64,000 nucleotides of DNA from Salarias fasciatus (Eukaryota; Chordata; Actinopteri; Blenniiformes; Blenniidae), in the NCBI RefSeq assembly GCF_902148845.1, contig NC_043753.1:10420843-10484842 (forward strand), written 5' to 3'. The translations under genes were made by a program, and so were the position numbers. How positions within the stretch are numbered: position 1 is the first letter of the stretch; the number at the start of each line of letters is the position of its first letter. A model generated the notes under the pieces. The model was not told where the DNA came from and ran no database searches. It worked only from the letters and a program-made list of their open reading frames with translations. Below, piece by piece: positions 45,601-57,582 of this stretch.

Positions 45601-47557
45601 GAAGTACTCCTCCTTCTGGGCGTCAGCGAAGCCTCGCACTTCTGTCAGCCTGTCCACACATGATGGAGGGATCTGATTGGCTGCTGCCGGTCTGGAAGTG
45701 ATCCAGACCCGAGCTGAAGGAAGCAGATTCCCCTGAATGAGGTTTATGAGAAGCAAGTCGATCGATGACTCCTGTGTGACGTCAGAAACATTCGGTCCAC
45801 TATGGAAGTCCAGAGAAAGTCTGCTTTCATCCAGACCGTCAAGGATGAACAAGAGTCTGCAAACGGCCAGCTCCTCTGCCGTCACCTCCTGTAAGGCTGG
45901 GTGGAAAACCTGGAGCAGTCTGAGAAGACTGTACTGCTGATGTCGGACCAGGTTCAGCTCCCTGAAGGACAGGACGACCAGCGCACCGACATCCTGGTTC
46001 TCCAGGCCCTCGGCCCAGTCCAGGGTGAACTTGTGCACCGAGAAGGTTTTTCCCACACCGGCCACGCCGTTGGTCAGAACCACTCGGATGGGTCTCTGCT
46101 GCTCGGCTGAGGTTTTGAAGATGTCCTGACACCTGATGGCAGTGTCGTGGTGCTTCTCCGTCCTGCAAAATGTCTCCAGCTGCATCACTTCATGTTCCCA
46201 CTGGACCTCCTCACTCTGTCCCTCTGTGATGTGGAGCTCAGTGTAGATCCTGTTGAGGAGGATTCCTCCTCCGGATTCATCACTTCCTTCAGTCACACGT
46301 TCACATCTCTTCCTCACACTCCTCTTGTGTTCATCTAAAACCTTCTGCAGACCTTCTGCTCAAAGACAAACAACAATCAAAATAAACACTGAGAACAACA
46401 CAACTCCAATGTTTAGTCACAAATGCATCAGCAGACAGATGGCCAGTCTTACTTTGGACAGAGCTGCTCTGAGTGTCTGTCTGCAGACCAGCTCTGGATC
46501 TTTTTCCACACTGAGGACAGAAACAAGTTCCTGATGAAGAACCCTGGTCCTGATATGAGTTGATGCATTGTCTGCAGAACCGGTGTCCACAGATGCTGGA
46601 GACTGGGTCCTTCAGGAGATCTTCACACAAACCACAACTGGAGAACTGCTTCTCCTCCCCAACAGCACTGCTCTTCCTCTCTCTGGGGATAAAAATCAAG
46701 AATTAAATGGAATCATTACTGAGGTTCTCTGTTGATATTAACAGCAACATAATCAGTTTAACCAGATCCACATGGAACTTATTCATGCCTGAAGCGCTGA
46801 GCAGATTTACAATCTATCCAAGTTTCTCCATTGGCAAAATAATGAAAAGATGACCTGAGGCTGATATAACAGACAAAATAACATCTCACTTTGTGTTTGG
46901 AGGTTCAGGTTCATTGCCGAAGGTTGGAGGTTCATGTTTAGAAATTTCACTTCTCAAATACAAGTGGCTGGATGTTGAAAAGTTGTCTCTGTGTCTGTGA
47001 AAGCAAACATATAAACAAAAAAATGCCACTGTTGTTAATTCATGTTGTTAAAAACAAACATCTTTTGTAACAAGGGTCAGATTGGAGCTCAGGATGTTTT
47101 CAGAAGAAGTCTGAGGCAGTGCTTTAAGTGACCCAAAAAAGGTGCCGGTACTCTCCTTTTCATGAGTCGATCTTAAAAAAAATAAAATAAAATTTCCATG
47201 CGCACATATGATTCTTTCCTAAACAAACTTGCCTCTTGATACAATCACAGCTTGTTCAAAGCTTTGCCACAAATTCATTTTTCTCCATTCGGTTGCAACA
47301 ATGTTTGTTGCGCTGGCAACAGCGCATGCGCACTTCTCACATAAAGCCCAGGGCATTATGGGTAATCAAGTCTCTGCAAAATGAAGTAGTAAACTTTTGC
47401 TCGGTACTGTGAAGACTGATGTGTGCTGATAAGCAGCGGGAACAGAGAAATGAAGGATCAAAACTGGGATGACAGATCCCCACATATGAGACAAAGACTT
47501 GTGTGGGACGAAGGGGGACAATGTGCCAATGCATTCTTGATGTATTGAGTCCAAGAT

Positions 47558-47590
<33 letters not shown>

Positions 47591-49393
47591 CTATGCTGTC
47601 CCTCAACTTGTAACATTCCAATGCTTTGCTGTGATCGGGAGTGTTGCCAGTGGCAGCTGGTGGTAAATTTGTTAGGTGGGGAACCTCATCATTCTTCAAT
47701 TTCTGTCAATATTGTGAGTGTTAACCTAAATACAGTACATTTTTAAACCACATAGTGATTGGTAATCCAAAAGGAGCCTCGAGCCGCAGCCATCAAACAG
47801 GTTGGTTTAATTTTGTCCTTCATTTAAATTGTTCAGCAATTGGTGAAATCCATCCACATTCACTTTGTTGCACTTAAAAACATATTGTACATATTTGTAT
47901 ATATTATAGTTCCTGTTACATTTTAAGATTAATGTTGTACATACAGTTAGATCTTCCTTGTTTTAATTTTTCTATTATCATCCTTACTATGATTTGCACA
48001 ATTACTTGTTATTTATTTGCGCCTTCATTACTTTTTGCACCCCCCTGTGTGTTCTCCGAGCCTCTTGCACCTGTAAATTTCTCCACTGTGAGATTAATAA
48101 AGTCTATTCTATTCTATTCTTTTCTATTCTAAATCACTTCTAAAAAGTGCCTCAAACATCTGCTCATTTGTGGCAGATTATTTAGACAAACCGAGGCAAA
48201 TACATTATTAGTTCATTACTATTTATAATTTTTTATATTTGTGGGTGCAAGGCCAGGGGAGGGGGGTCGCTCTTTGTCACTGGGTGACCTCTTTTGTCTT
48301 GCCGCAACTGCGTGTTGCAGCACAGTGTGGTAACCTGTTTATTGCAGCTGCAGTTATTTAGTCCTCCACATTGAATTTTCGGGTTCGAGCAGCACGTATA
48401 TAGAACAGAAAGCCTCCTTCTGTGTTTCTTTTGTGGGTCTCACGTCCTCTGTGCAATTTTACCTCGGTGTGAAACAGAAAACTGACATCTGCAAACTAAC
48501 CTTAAACCTTCAGTGTTCACAGCAGTCACTCATGCGGTCAAGCCAGCCTACGCTCTGACCAACAGGCAAGTCAGCTGTGCGCACATATTCTGTGCATTAT
48601 GCCACGGATACAACTCACCTTATTTCATGTTGATAAATAAAACAAACTGAACAACAAAGTAAAGTCAGGAGAGCTTGTGCTAATGCTGATTTTCAGTCAA
48701 TAGATCAAATGAACTGGGAACTACTGAGCTAAAATACTCATAAAATACTCATAATACTAATAAAAATTTCTTTTACAAATATTAATATAATTTTTTTCTA
48801 CAACATTTGAAGCTAAAACAAAGAAGTGGGTCTGAACCAGACAGCGTAGTAATGGGATTCACACGTGATTTGAGATCAATAGCTCAAACAACCTGGGAGC
48901 CATTGAGCTAAAATGTTGCATTGTTCATAAAAATATGAATAAAACTTATTGAAATTATTAAAAGCTAAAACAAAGAAGCGTGTCTGAATCCGACAGTGTA
49001 GTGATTCACAAGTGATTTGAAGTCAATAGGTCAAATAACCTGGGGGCAATTGAGCTAAAATATTGTATTTTTCATAAAAATATCAATACAAATTATTAGA
49101 AACAGTGAGGTTAAATCCTTCTCAACATACACTGCCCCCCTGATCAAAAGAGAAGTAAAAGTGAAAAGACTTGCTGATAGTTTCACTTTCACTATACGTA
49201 CATCCATTTGTGATATGCAGATTGACTGTATGACAACTCTGTTTTCATTTTCAATAGTTTCCAGTAAAAACAGTTTTTACTTTGTGTCTGAGAATCCACG
49301 TTCATCATGTAACCTTGCTGGACGATCCTGACACAGATCACTCTCCGTGGATGAAGTCTCTGCTTTGTCCTCTTGATCATCTTTCTCACTCAT
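42669..49393 (-). CDS. NLR-C family protein (NLRC3-like) with RING exon: FISNA-NACHT-LRR
   Basis: Read on the minus strand, coding exons are 49393-49281 ([16 protein letters not shown]...), 46994-46890 (N-terminal repeat, [20 protein letters not shown]), 46682-46453 (RING), 46355-44570 (FISNA-NACHT), then LRR exons 44326-44153, 44000-43824, 43478-43305 and 42825-42669, with stop TGA at 42671-42669. They total 2916 nt (971 aa) with matching phases. The RING is C3HC4: [24 protein letters not shown] begins [13 protein letters not shown]. The P-loop is GVAGVGKT and Walker B is [12 protein letters not shown]. The LRR exons have the ~174-nt fish NLR size (LxHLDLSxNxLxDSGV pattern). It is a cytosolic innate sensor of the large fish NLR-C family; the ligand is unknown. 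No B30.2 exon is present. The start follows the 113-nt first-exon pattern of the sister gene. Confidence 0.88.
46453..46682 (-). other. RING-finger exon of the minus-strand NLR
   Basis: This 230-nt exon (phases 2 in, 1 out) encodes a complete C3HC4 RING between the N-terminal repeat and FISNA, suggesting E3 ubiquitin-ligase activity coupled to the NACHT sensor. The plus-strand sister gene has no such exon; its NACHT exon instead begins with a short basic, Gln-rich lead ([19 protein letters not shown]). Confidence 0.8.
47820..48135 (+). mobile_element. LINE 3'-end fragment with (TTCTA)n tail
   Basis: It ends GTGAGATTAATAAAGTCTA followed by TTCTATTCTATTC repeats, the form of 3' tails of fish non-LTR retrotransposons. 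No RT sequence is kept. The 5' limit is approximate. Confidence 0.55.
48690..49095. repeat. Tandem repeat, three diverged ~150-180-bp units
   Basis: TCAATAGATCAAATGAACTG near 48697, TCAATAGCTCAAACAACCTG near 48875 and TCAATAGGTCAAATAACCTG near 49024 head similar blocks ending in GAGCTAAAAT and ACAAAGAAG. It lies in intron 1 of the minus-strand NLR, just inside the ISRE. Confidence 0.8.
49179..49192. promoter_or_regulatory. Perfect ISRE in intron 1 of the minus-strand NLR
   Basis: AGTTTCACTTTCAC fits the interferon-stimulated response element consensus AGTTTCNNTTTCN(C/T) with no mismatch. A second IRF-type AAAAGTGAAAAG lies at 49157-49168. They are about 90 bases downstream of the first coding exon. 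Interferon induction of the gene is inferred. Confidence 0.65.
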
Positions 49394-49737
49394 CTTCAGT
49401 CAGTCTGAGAGGAAAAACAGCAGCATTGGCTTCAAGTACAGGACAGAAGAATAAAAAAGCATCAGTGTTAGTGTCGCATTGACAGTGATGGCCGCACCTC
49501 TCTCAGATGGACAGGAAGGATGACTTCCACACAAAAAAACGTACAATGTAAAACCAAGACACACTCCGAGATTCAATTTATAATTATTGTATTCTGTCCA
49601 CAGAGATTACAGATTACCAATTTTAAATAGCAGAATATTATATAGCACAATAAAGTATATCAGAACTTACCTGACTGCATCTCCAACTGTCGTCAAAGGA
49701 AACTACTTTTAGTTTTACTTGCCCTTGCTTCTATATG

Positions 49738-49817
<80 letters not shown>

Positions 49818-50508
49818 GAGTCTCGCTGCTTCTTCTCGCGAGATTTGGCAGTCCTTACGGGAAAATCGGGAGTTTACAAGAAATGTGATAGCAGCAGCGG
49901 TGGGCAGGGTAAGTCTAATCTCAACTTTATTGTTTTGTGGAAGCCATGTCACCTCTGGGGAACGCCGGGTCTTACACAGTTTGTGGTTTTAGTTTCGATA
50001 TTTCCGTCACGATATGAGAAGAAGAAGCGAGCAGAACGAACGGGAGCAGGGTGGGCTGTTTTCGCAGGAACCAGACGGCGACGCCGCTCCCTGGAGGTCA
50101 TGGGAGTTTATCACCACCCCCCTCTGAACCCCACAAGATTAAACCTCAGTATACCTGGAAAAGTGAAAGTACGCAAACTGAACGTCTCTGAGCTTTACTG
50201 AGATTACTGCAATATTTCCCATAACAGTCCAAACCTGGAAAGTCAGATTCCACAGAGCGGCTGCTGTTAAAATGCCCGGATTCTACACTATGTCAAAGAC
50301 TATTACCTGACATTTTATTACATTGCCCATAAGACACGTTTTACCTACTCAGGCACACAAGACTGCTACAGTTTGTACATTTTCCTGCATGTGTTTGTTC
50401 TTAGCTGTATTTCATATTTATTGATTTCTTCAGTCATTCCTGGAATCAGGAATTCGGAGGAAGCTGACTGTGATTATTCCTTCTGAATGTCCCTGCTTCC
50501 CCTCTCAG
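49394..50508. promoter_or_regulatory. Shared region between divergent NLR genes
   Basis: This 1.1-kb stretch separates the first coding exons of two NLR genes transcribed apart. It holds a (TC)n tract (49739-49815), a GC-richer stretch (49820-50110) probably containing 5' UTR exons, and an IRF-type AAAAGTGAAAGT at 50159-50170. Both genes have an acceptor followed by ACTGACTGAAG just before the start codon, so each has at least one untranslated upstream exon. Confidence 0.5.
49739..49815. repeat. (TC)n microsatellite
   Basis: Nearly pure CT repeats, about 77 bases, lie between the two divergent NLR genes. ORFs read through it (SLSLSL, REREREE) are artefacts. Confidence 0.95.
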
Positions 50509-50527
50509 ACTGACTGAAGTCCAGGAG

Positions 50528-53500
50528 ATGAGTGTCAGCATGGATGAAGAGGAGGATTCTGACCTTCTGTCTCTGAGGAGCGACTGGTCCAAAGAGAGAT
50601 CTCCATTCTTTAATGGTGACCCTAAACCCTCAGACATAAGGTGAGAGAAGTGATCATAGAACTCCTATTTCATTACTTTTACTGTGTTTATTTTCTTCAT
50701 AATTTTATTTCTGTATTTGTTTGTCATGGAATCACAAAAAATATCACTACAAATCAAATTTCTCATGGATCTTGTGGATCTACAACCCTCAGACACCAGG
50801 TCAGATAAGTGATCTAAATTATGTTTAACTTAGTGTGTTAGTTTCTGACAACTCAGGTTTGCAGACATGCAAAAAACACACCAAACTTGTCAAACGGCTT
50901 CAGTCTGCGTGTGAGATGTTAACCAGGGTGCACTTTCACAATGCCACAGTGACACAAACGCAGCATTGGTACCCGGGTTTAACAGTGTGAAGTAACACAC
51001 TCGACTGGGACAAAGCCTACACTCAGATTTAGTGAAATGCATATACTGCTATTTTTACAGTAAACTGAATGTAATTTGTTCTTTTTTCATCTGGAACAGC
51101 TGCCAGTCATTTGGAAAAGCTGCTGTAGTTTTTAAGAGAAGTGTCTGAATCATTAAAGCATGAAAATTATTTGCTCTTAGCAAGATGTGTGTGTGTGTGT
51201 GAAGCTCTCCTGAACAGTAATGTTTTTGTGTGTATTTTCACCGCAGACGGAGCTCAAACTCTGCAGGATCTGACCTTCTGTCTCTGAGGAGCGACTGGTC
51301 CAAAGAGAGACCTCCATTCTTTAATGGTGACCCTAAACCCTCAGACACCAGGTGAGAGAAGTGATCATAGAACTCTTATTTTGATAGTTTTACTGCGTTT
51401 ATTTTCTTCATAATTGTATTTCTGTATTTGTTTGTCACAAAAAAATCACTATAAATCAAACTTCTTTTGGATCTTATGGACCCTCTGTCTGTCGAAAGTT
51501 TTAGAACACCCCGATTTTTCCAGTTTTTTTATTTCAGTTCAAGTCAAAAGATGACCAGAGGATTCTATATAAAATTATTGTTCATTTCAGAATTTCACAA
51601 AAAGGCTTTAAAAAAAAAAATGAGCTCACAACTTAAAGCTGTTCTGCAGCAATGGAGGTCGCTCACGCTGTGAAAGTTACTCATTCCGACAGGTGTGCCA
51701 GCTGCTGTAGATTACTGACGTCCTCTATCAGCAGCAAAGCAGTGTTGGAACACACTGTTTTGTCTTTGTTGAATGAGAGAGAGAGAGAGAGAGAGAGAGA
51801 GTCATAAGTCAGTAGTGTGTGCTGTAAACTGTCAAATATGGAGGAGGATGTGTTATGGCCTGGGGCTGTTCGGTGATTTGTATGATGGTAAATTTGAAAA
51901 CATTGAGCGGCCAACACAACCTTCACACATCAACCCCATCGAGATGAACGGAACTGAACAGTGAAAGCAAAGAAACAAATGTCACACAGTCATGGGCGCT
52001 TCTGCAACCGTGAAACCCATGAGGATGTTCAGCTGTTTTAGCCAATAAAGTGGATACTTTGATGAGTCAAAAGCTTAGAATGCATTTTGGTTCATAAATT
52101 GATTTTAAATGTCACTGTTTCCCCTCTGAGACTGACTGACGTCCAGGAGATGAGTATGGATGAAGAGGAAGAAGGAGCCGAGTCTGAAGGATCCGACCTT
52201 CTGTCTCTGAGGAGCGACTGGTCTAAAGAGAGACCTCCGTTCTTTAACGGTGACCCTAAACCTTCAGGCTCAAGGTGAGAGGTCATTCTTTCACGCTAAC
52301 TCAGATTTGACAGGAGAATTATTTCCAGCAGAATGAAAATAACCAGAGCTGTTGTTCGGCTGATGCTCAATCTCAATCACAGAAACATCTCATTTAAAAA
52401 AACAGCTGGTGGAAAGAAACCACTATTAATTCAGTAAATCACTCAGCTGTATATTTTATCACCTTTATTTATTACTTGATTTAGTTGTCATTACATTTTT
52501 TTTATTTATATAAAAAAAGATTTAGATTGTTTTTTACATTATTGTTATTGCCTTTTTTATCTTTGCTTTTTTTTTTTTTTACTGTAATCTTTTATTGCCT
52601 GAATCCTATTGTTCCTTATAAATATCACTGCTTCCCCTCTCAGACTTCCTGAAGTCCAGGAGATGAGCGTCAGCATGGATGAAGAGGAGGATTCTGACCT
52701 TCTGTCTCTGAGGAGCGACTGGTCCAAAGAGAGACCTCCATTCTTTAACGGTGACCCTAAAATCTCAGACATAAGGTCAGAGACATGATGAGAAAACTCT
52801 TGTTCCATTACTTTCCCAGTCTTGTTACATTTCCTGCTGTTGATGCTTGATTTTCTCTGCATTTTTTGTTTTGAAGTTGTAAATTATCCATAGTAGCTGT
52901 ATTCATGGATCAGCCGTAACCTGGAAAATAAAGTACTTTTTTAGAACTATTTCCAGGAAAAGAATCAGAATAAAGCTCTGCTCATGGGTTTTACACTCTT
53001 AGCTAAATTGTTCTGTGATTAAAATGTTTTGCTAAATATGAATTTGGTGTGTAAAAATGCTCAGCACTGTTAATGAAATGTAATTCTGAGCATTCTGACT
53101 TTTTTGAATCAATGTTTTTACAGAAAGAGGAAGAGGAGCATTACTGCAGAGGAGCAGCAGCAGCCCAGCCCTACGTGGCGTCAGGACGCTCGGAAGGATC
53201 AAGTCTACAGCAGCTTTGGCTTGGAGAAGGTTTTAGATGAACACAAGAGGAGTGTGAGGAGGAGATGTGAACGTGTGACTGAAGGAAGTGATGAATCCGG
53301 AGGAGGAATCCTCCTCAACAGGATCTACACTGAGCTCCACATCACAGAGGGACAGAGTGGGGAGGTCCAGTGGGAACACGAAGTGATGCAGCTGGAGACA
53401 GCTTCCAGGACGGAGAAGCACCACGACACTGCCATCAGGTGTCAGGACATCTTCAAAACCTCAGCCGCGCAGCAGAGACCCATCCGAGTGGTTCTGACCA

Positions 53501-56500
53501 ACGGCGTGGCCGGTGTGGGAAAAACCTTCTCGGTGCACAAGTTCACCCTGGACTGGGCCGAGGGCCTGGAGAACCAGGATGTCGGTGCGCTGGTCGTCCT
53601 GTCCTTCAGGGAGCTGAACCTGGTCCGACATCAGCAGTACAGTCTTCTCAGACTGCTCCAGGTTTTCCACCCAGCCTTACAGGAGGTGACGGCAGAGAAG
53701 CTGGCCGTCTGCAGACTGTTGTTCATCCTTGACGGTCTGGATGAAAGCAGACTTTCTCTGGACTTCCATAGTGGACCGAATGTTTCTGACGTCACACAGG
53801 AGTCATCGATTGACTTGCTCCTCACTAACCTCATTCAGGGTAATCTGCTTCCTTCAGCTCGGGTCTGGATCACTTCCAGACCGGCAGCAGCCAATCAGAT
53901 CCCTCCATCATGTGTGGACAGGCTGACAGAAGTGCGAGGCTTCACTGACGCCCAGAAGGAGGAGTACTTCAGGAGGAGACTGAGCGATGAGGAGCTGTGC
54001 AGCAGGATCATCTCCCACATCCAGACCTCCAGGAGCCTCCACATCATGTGCAGAATCCCAGTCTTCTGCTGGATCACTGCTACAGTTCTGGAGCACATGT
54101 TGAGCACAGAGCAGAGAGGAGAGCTGCCCAAGACCATGACTGACATGTACTCCCACTTTATAATGGTTCAGAAAATAAGGAAGAGGCAGAAGTACCATGA
54201 GGGACCAGAGACATGTCCAGAGGAACTGAGTGAGGCTGACAGGGAGGTTCTTCTAAATCTGGGGAGGATGGCTTTTGAACATCTTGAGAGAGGAAACATC
54301 GTTTTCTACCAAGACGACCTGAAGCAGTGTGGTCTGGATGTGTCAGAGGCCTCGGTGTACTCTGGAGTTTTTACCGAGATCTTCAGAAGAGAGTGTGTGA
54401 TCTTCCAGAAACCAGTCTACTCCTTCATTCATCTGAGCATTCAGGAGTTTCTGGCTGCAGTTTACGTGTTCCACTGTTACTCCAACAAGAAGACCGACGT
54501 GCTCGAGAAGTTTCTGGAGAATGACTGGGAAACTCGCTTCTTCCCCTGTCTGTCAGACTTCATGGAGAAAGTCACTAAGAAATGTCACAGGAGTCAAACT
54601 GGTCACCTGGATCTGTTTGTCCGTTTCCTCCACGGCCTCACCTTGGAGTCCAACAGGAAAATCTTAGGAGACGTCCTCGGTCAGATACAGATCTGTACAT
54701 TTACCATCCCGGCAATCATCAAAAACCTGAAGTCGATGAAAATGTTTGAAAACTCTTATTTCAGAAGTGCATTGATGGGCCCCGATCTGAAGAAGATGAA
54801 TATGACTCCGGACAGAAGCATCAACATCTTCCATTGTCTGATGGAGATGAAGGACCTCTCAGTGCAGCAGGAGATCCAGGAGTTCCTGAAGTCAGAGAAC
54901 AGATCAGAGAAGGAGCTCTCTGGGATCCACTGCTCAGCTCTGGCACACATGCTGCAGATGTCGGAGGAGGTTCTGGAGGAGTTCGACCTGAAGACGTATA
55001 ATGCGTCCACGGAGGGTCTGCTGAGGCTGATTCCAGCTGTGAGGAACTGCAGGAAGGCTCGGTGAGTCCAGATTTGACCAGTCAAAGTTACTAGCTACTG
55101 TAAATACCATCTGATGTCCACCGTCTGCCTACTCGAGGGCTGATTGGTCTGTTTGTCCACAGACTGAGTGCCTGTGGACTGACGGGGGCTCACTGTGAAA
55201 TCGTGGCCTCGGCGCTGAAGTCCAACCCGTCACATCTGACCGAGCTCGCATTTAGGATTCACGACTCCCCGGCGGCCGCGGCGGGGGTGCCGTTCCTGTG
55301 TGCCGGACTGACGAGTCCACATTGTAAACTGGAGACTTTAAGGTCGGTTAATAGATGGACGCTGTATTTGAAACCCGAACACACGTGATCAGTCAATCTG
55401 AAGTGATGGTAGATGGTAATTATTGATAAAATCTAAATTTTTTACAGATTTTTTTTCACAGTTTTAGCATTAATAAAGTACTTTACATTGTCGGTCACAT
55501 TCAGTCATTCACACGAGGAGGTTGTGGTTGCCATGTGAAGCGCTGACCGTCTCTTGAGCAGTTTGGGGTTTTGAGTCTTTCTCAGGGGTACTTCATCAAT
55601 GGAGGACAAGGCCTCAAGTGAGGATTGAAGCTGCAACCTGCTCGACCAGCTGACAGCAGCTTTGATTACTTTGACCATAAGTGATCAGATAAAATGCCGG
55701 CCGTTATGGAGCCTTGCTGTCCCAGTACACGTCTGTGAATGGTTGAATAAACAGTGAACAGTGTTAAAGTTAGTAAAAATACTTATGTGTCGTCTGCATC
55801 TTTTACTCTTCACTCAGGTTTGAACGCAGCACAGTGCCAAGCGACGCCTTAGCGTCTCTGTTCTCCGCCCTTCAGTCCAACCCCTCCCGTCTGAAACATC
55901 TGGACCTGAGGTACAACATGCTGGGGGAGGCGGGAATGAAGCAGCTCTGTGAATTTCTGGAGAGTCCTCACTGCAAACTGGAGACTCTGGGGTGTGTTCA
56001 CCGACTTGAGGACGAGCCCGTTCAAACCTGAACTCGTGCGACTGATATGTAATCGCCATCTTTTCTCTGTTCCTCAGATTGAAGCGCTGCAATATATATT
56101 GTGAGTTCAGCCCGTCTCTGTACTCGGCTCTGAAGTCCAACCCCTCCCATCTGAAACACCTCAGCCTGAGTTCCAACTTCATTTACGACTCAGGGCTGCG
56201 GCAGCTGTGTGGGTTTCTGGAGAGTCCACAGTGCCGACTGGAGAGCCTCAGGTCTGCTCTCATCACTCACCTTTATTGAAGCAGCTCATTCTAATCACAG
56301 CTAATGTGGCCGGTGCAACTCCTTCAGCATTTATGTTTTCTAACGTTGGACGACTTTGTGAACGATCTTCAGCAGCATCCTTCATCTCTGAACTGTAATC
56401 TTCGTGTTTCTTTACTCAGACTTTCAAACAGCTGGTTGACAGGTGACGGCTGTTGTTCCCTGGCCTCGACCCTGAAGTCCATCCCGTCTTCTCTGAAGTA

Positions 56501-57377
56501 TCTGAAACTATCAGGAAATCACGAAATCCTCGATTCGGGCGTGCAACACCTGTGTGGTTACCTGGAGAGTCCACTCTGCAGACTGGAGACTCTGAGGTAG
56601 ACTGTCACCTTATAAAGCTTCTGGTATTGTAACACAATTTCCTTTTTCTGAGGGCATGCTTCTTGTACATTTCCAGCTCTTATATAAGATATTGAAAAAA
56701 AAATCAAACACTGACAGATTTCACTCTTCAACAATGCCTTCTAATTTTTTTTTCTTTTTCTTTTTTCAGATTGAGATATTGCGGTATGTCCCCAGCCAGC
56801 TGTGGATTTCTGGTCTCTGCTCTGAAGTTGAACCCCTCCCATCTGAAACATCTGGATGTGACAAAGAACAAGTTGCAGGAGTCAGATGTGCAGCAGCTGC
56901 TTGAGCTTGTGGAGAATCCAGCCTATAGTCTGCAGACTGTGAGGTCAGTACGGCTTTAGAAGCCCGTTCATCGTGTTCACAGCAGTTCTGTCCTGATCTC
57001 ATGAACACAGTGATGTCTTTTGTGGAAAAACTTCACTGAGAAAAAAAAAAAAATGCATCCAGTTGATATCATATATCGCCATTTTCAGAAAAAAATATCA
57101 AGATATGAATTTTGGGTTGTATCGCTGAGCCAGAATCCAGTTGTTGGAGCCGATCTTCACTGACTGTACGCCATCGCACTGTTTTAGATATGTGAGGAAT
57201 TCAGGAAAAACCCAGGCATGTGCAGGGGAGAGCATGCATACTCAGCACTGGGGGGGGCCAAGCCTGGACCTGAACTGAGGGTTTTATTAGTTTTGGCTGT
57301 TCTATTTGTCCGTTACTGTTTTGATCACCTCTATTGTCTCTTTTCTCCTCAGCTGGGAAAAGCCTGACACTGTGTGA
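50528..57377 (+). CDS. NLR-C family protein (NLRC3-like): N-terminal repeats-FISNA-NACHT-LRR
   Basis: Coding exons: 50528-50640, 51247-51351, 52131-52274 and 52644-52775 (four N-terminal repeat exons, each with [20 protein letters not shown] or a close variant), 53124-55061 (FISNA-NACHT), LRR exons 55163-55342, 55818-55991, 56078-56251, 56420-56596 and 56770-56943, and a last exon 57353-57377 (SWEKPDTV, stop). They total 3336 nt (1111 aa) with phase 2 at every joint. P-loop GVAGVGKT; Walker [13 protein letters not shown]; helical region with [15 protein letters not shown]. It is a cytosolic NLR sensor of the fish-expanded NLR-C family, in which short N-terminal repeat exons are known. No B30.2 domain follows; the short last exon instead closes the frame. 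The NACHT exon is nearly identical to the minus-strand gene, the LRRs are not. AATAAA lies at 57631. Confidence 0.9.
51775..51801. repeat. (GA)n short microsatellite
   Basis: GAGAGA repeats lie in intron 2 of the plus-strand NLR gene. Confidence 0.9.
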
Positions 57378-57548
57378 TCTGAGACAGGAGGCTGTCTGTC
57401 CTGAAGATTGACAGGGGCTGGAGGGTTGTGAGAATACGTCACTGAAAGCCAGTTAACCAACTGCTATTGGTAGGGAACTTATTATGATATACAATGCAAC
57501 ACAAAGTGCCTCATGTATTGAAAACGGACTTCAAATCAGCTTCACAGC

Positions 57549-57582
<34 letters not shown>

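Larger units (their letters stand above)
46700..49280. other. Intronic and transposon-derived sequence of the minus-strand NLR
   Basis: Apart from the coding exon at 46890-46994 this stretch is intronic. Around 47100-47700 it shows transposon-like pieces (CAGTGCTTTAAGTGACCCAA near 47121, CCAGTGGCAGCTGGTGGT near 47648) and a poly-A run at 47562-47590. About 47820-48135 is a LINE 3' tail (GTGAGATTAATAAAGTCTA followed by TTCTA repeats). About 48690-49090 is a tandem repeat (listed separately). Confidence 0.5.

Noticed and set aside
45839-46168. Antisense ORFs opposite the NACHT exons, present in both NLR genes
   Set aside because: They are shadows of a conserved coding exon; both copies share them only because the sense strand is conserved.
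49719-50201. 160-aa ORF starting in the TC tract
   Set aside because: The open frame comes from the microsatellite; no start context or family match. The region is more likely 5' UTR.
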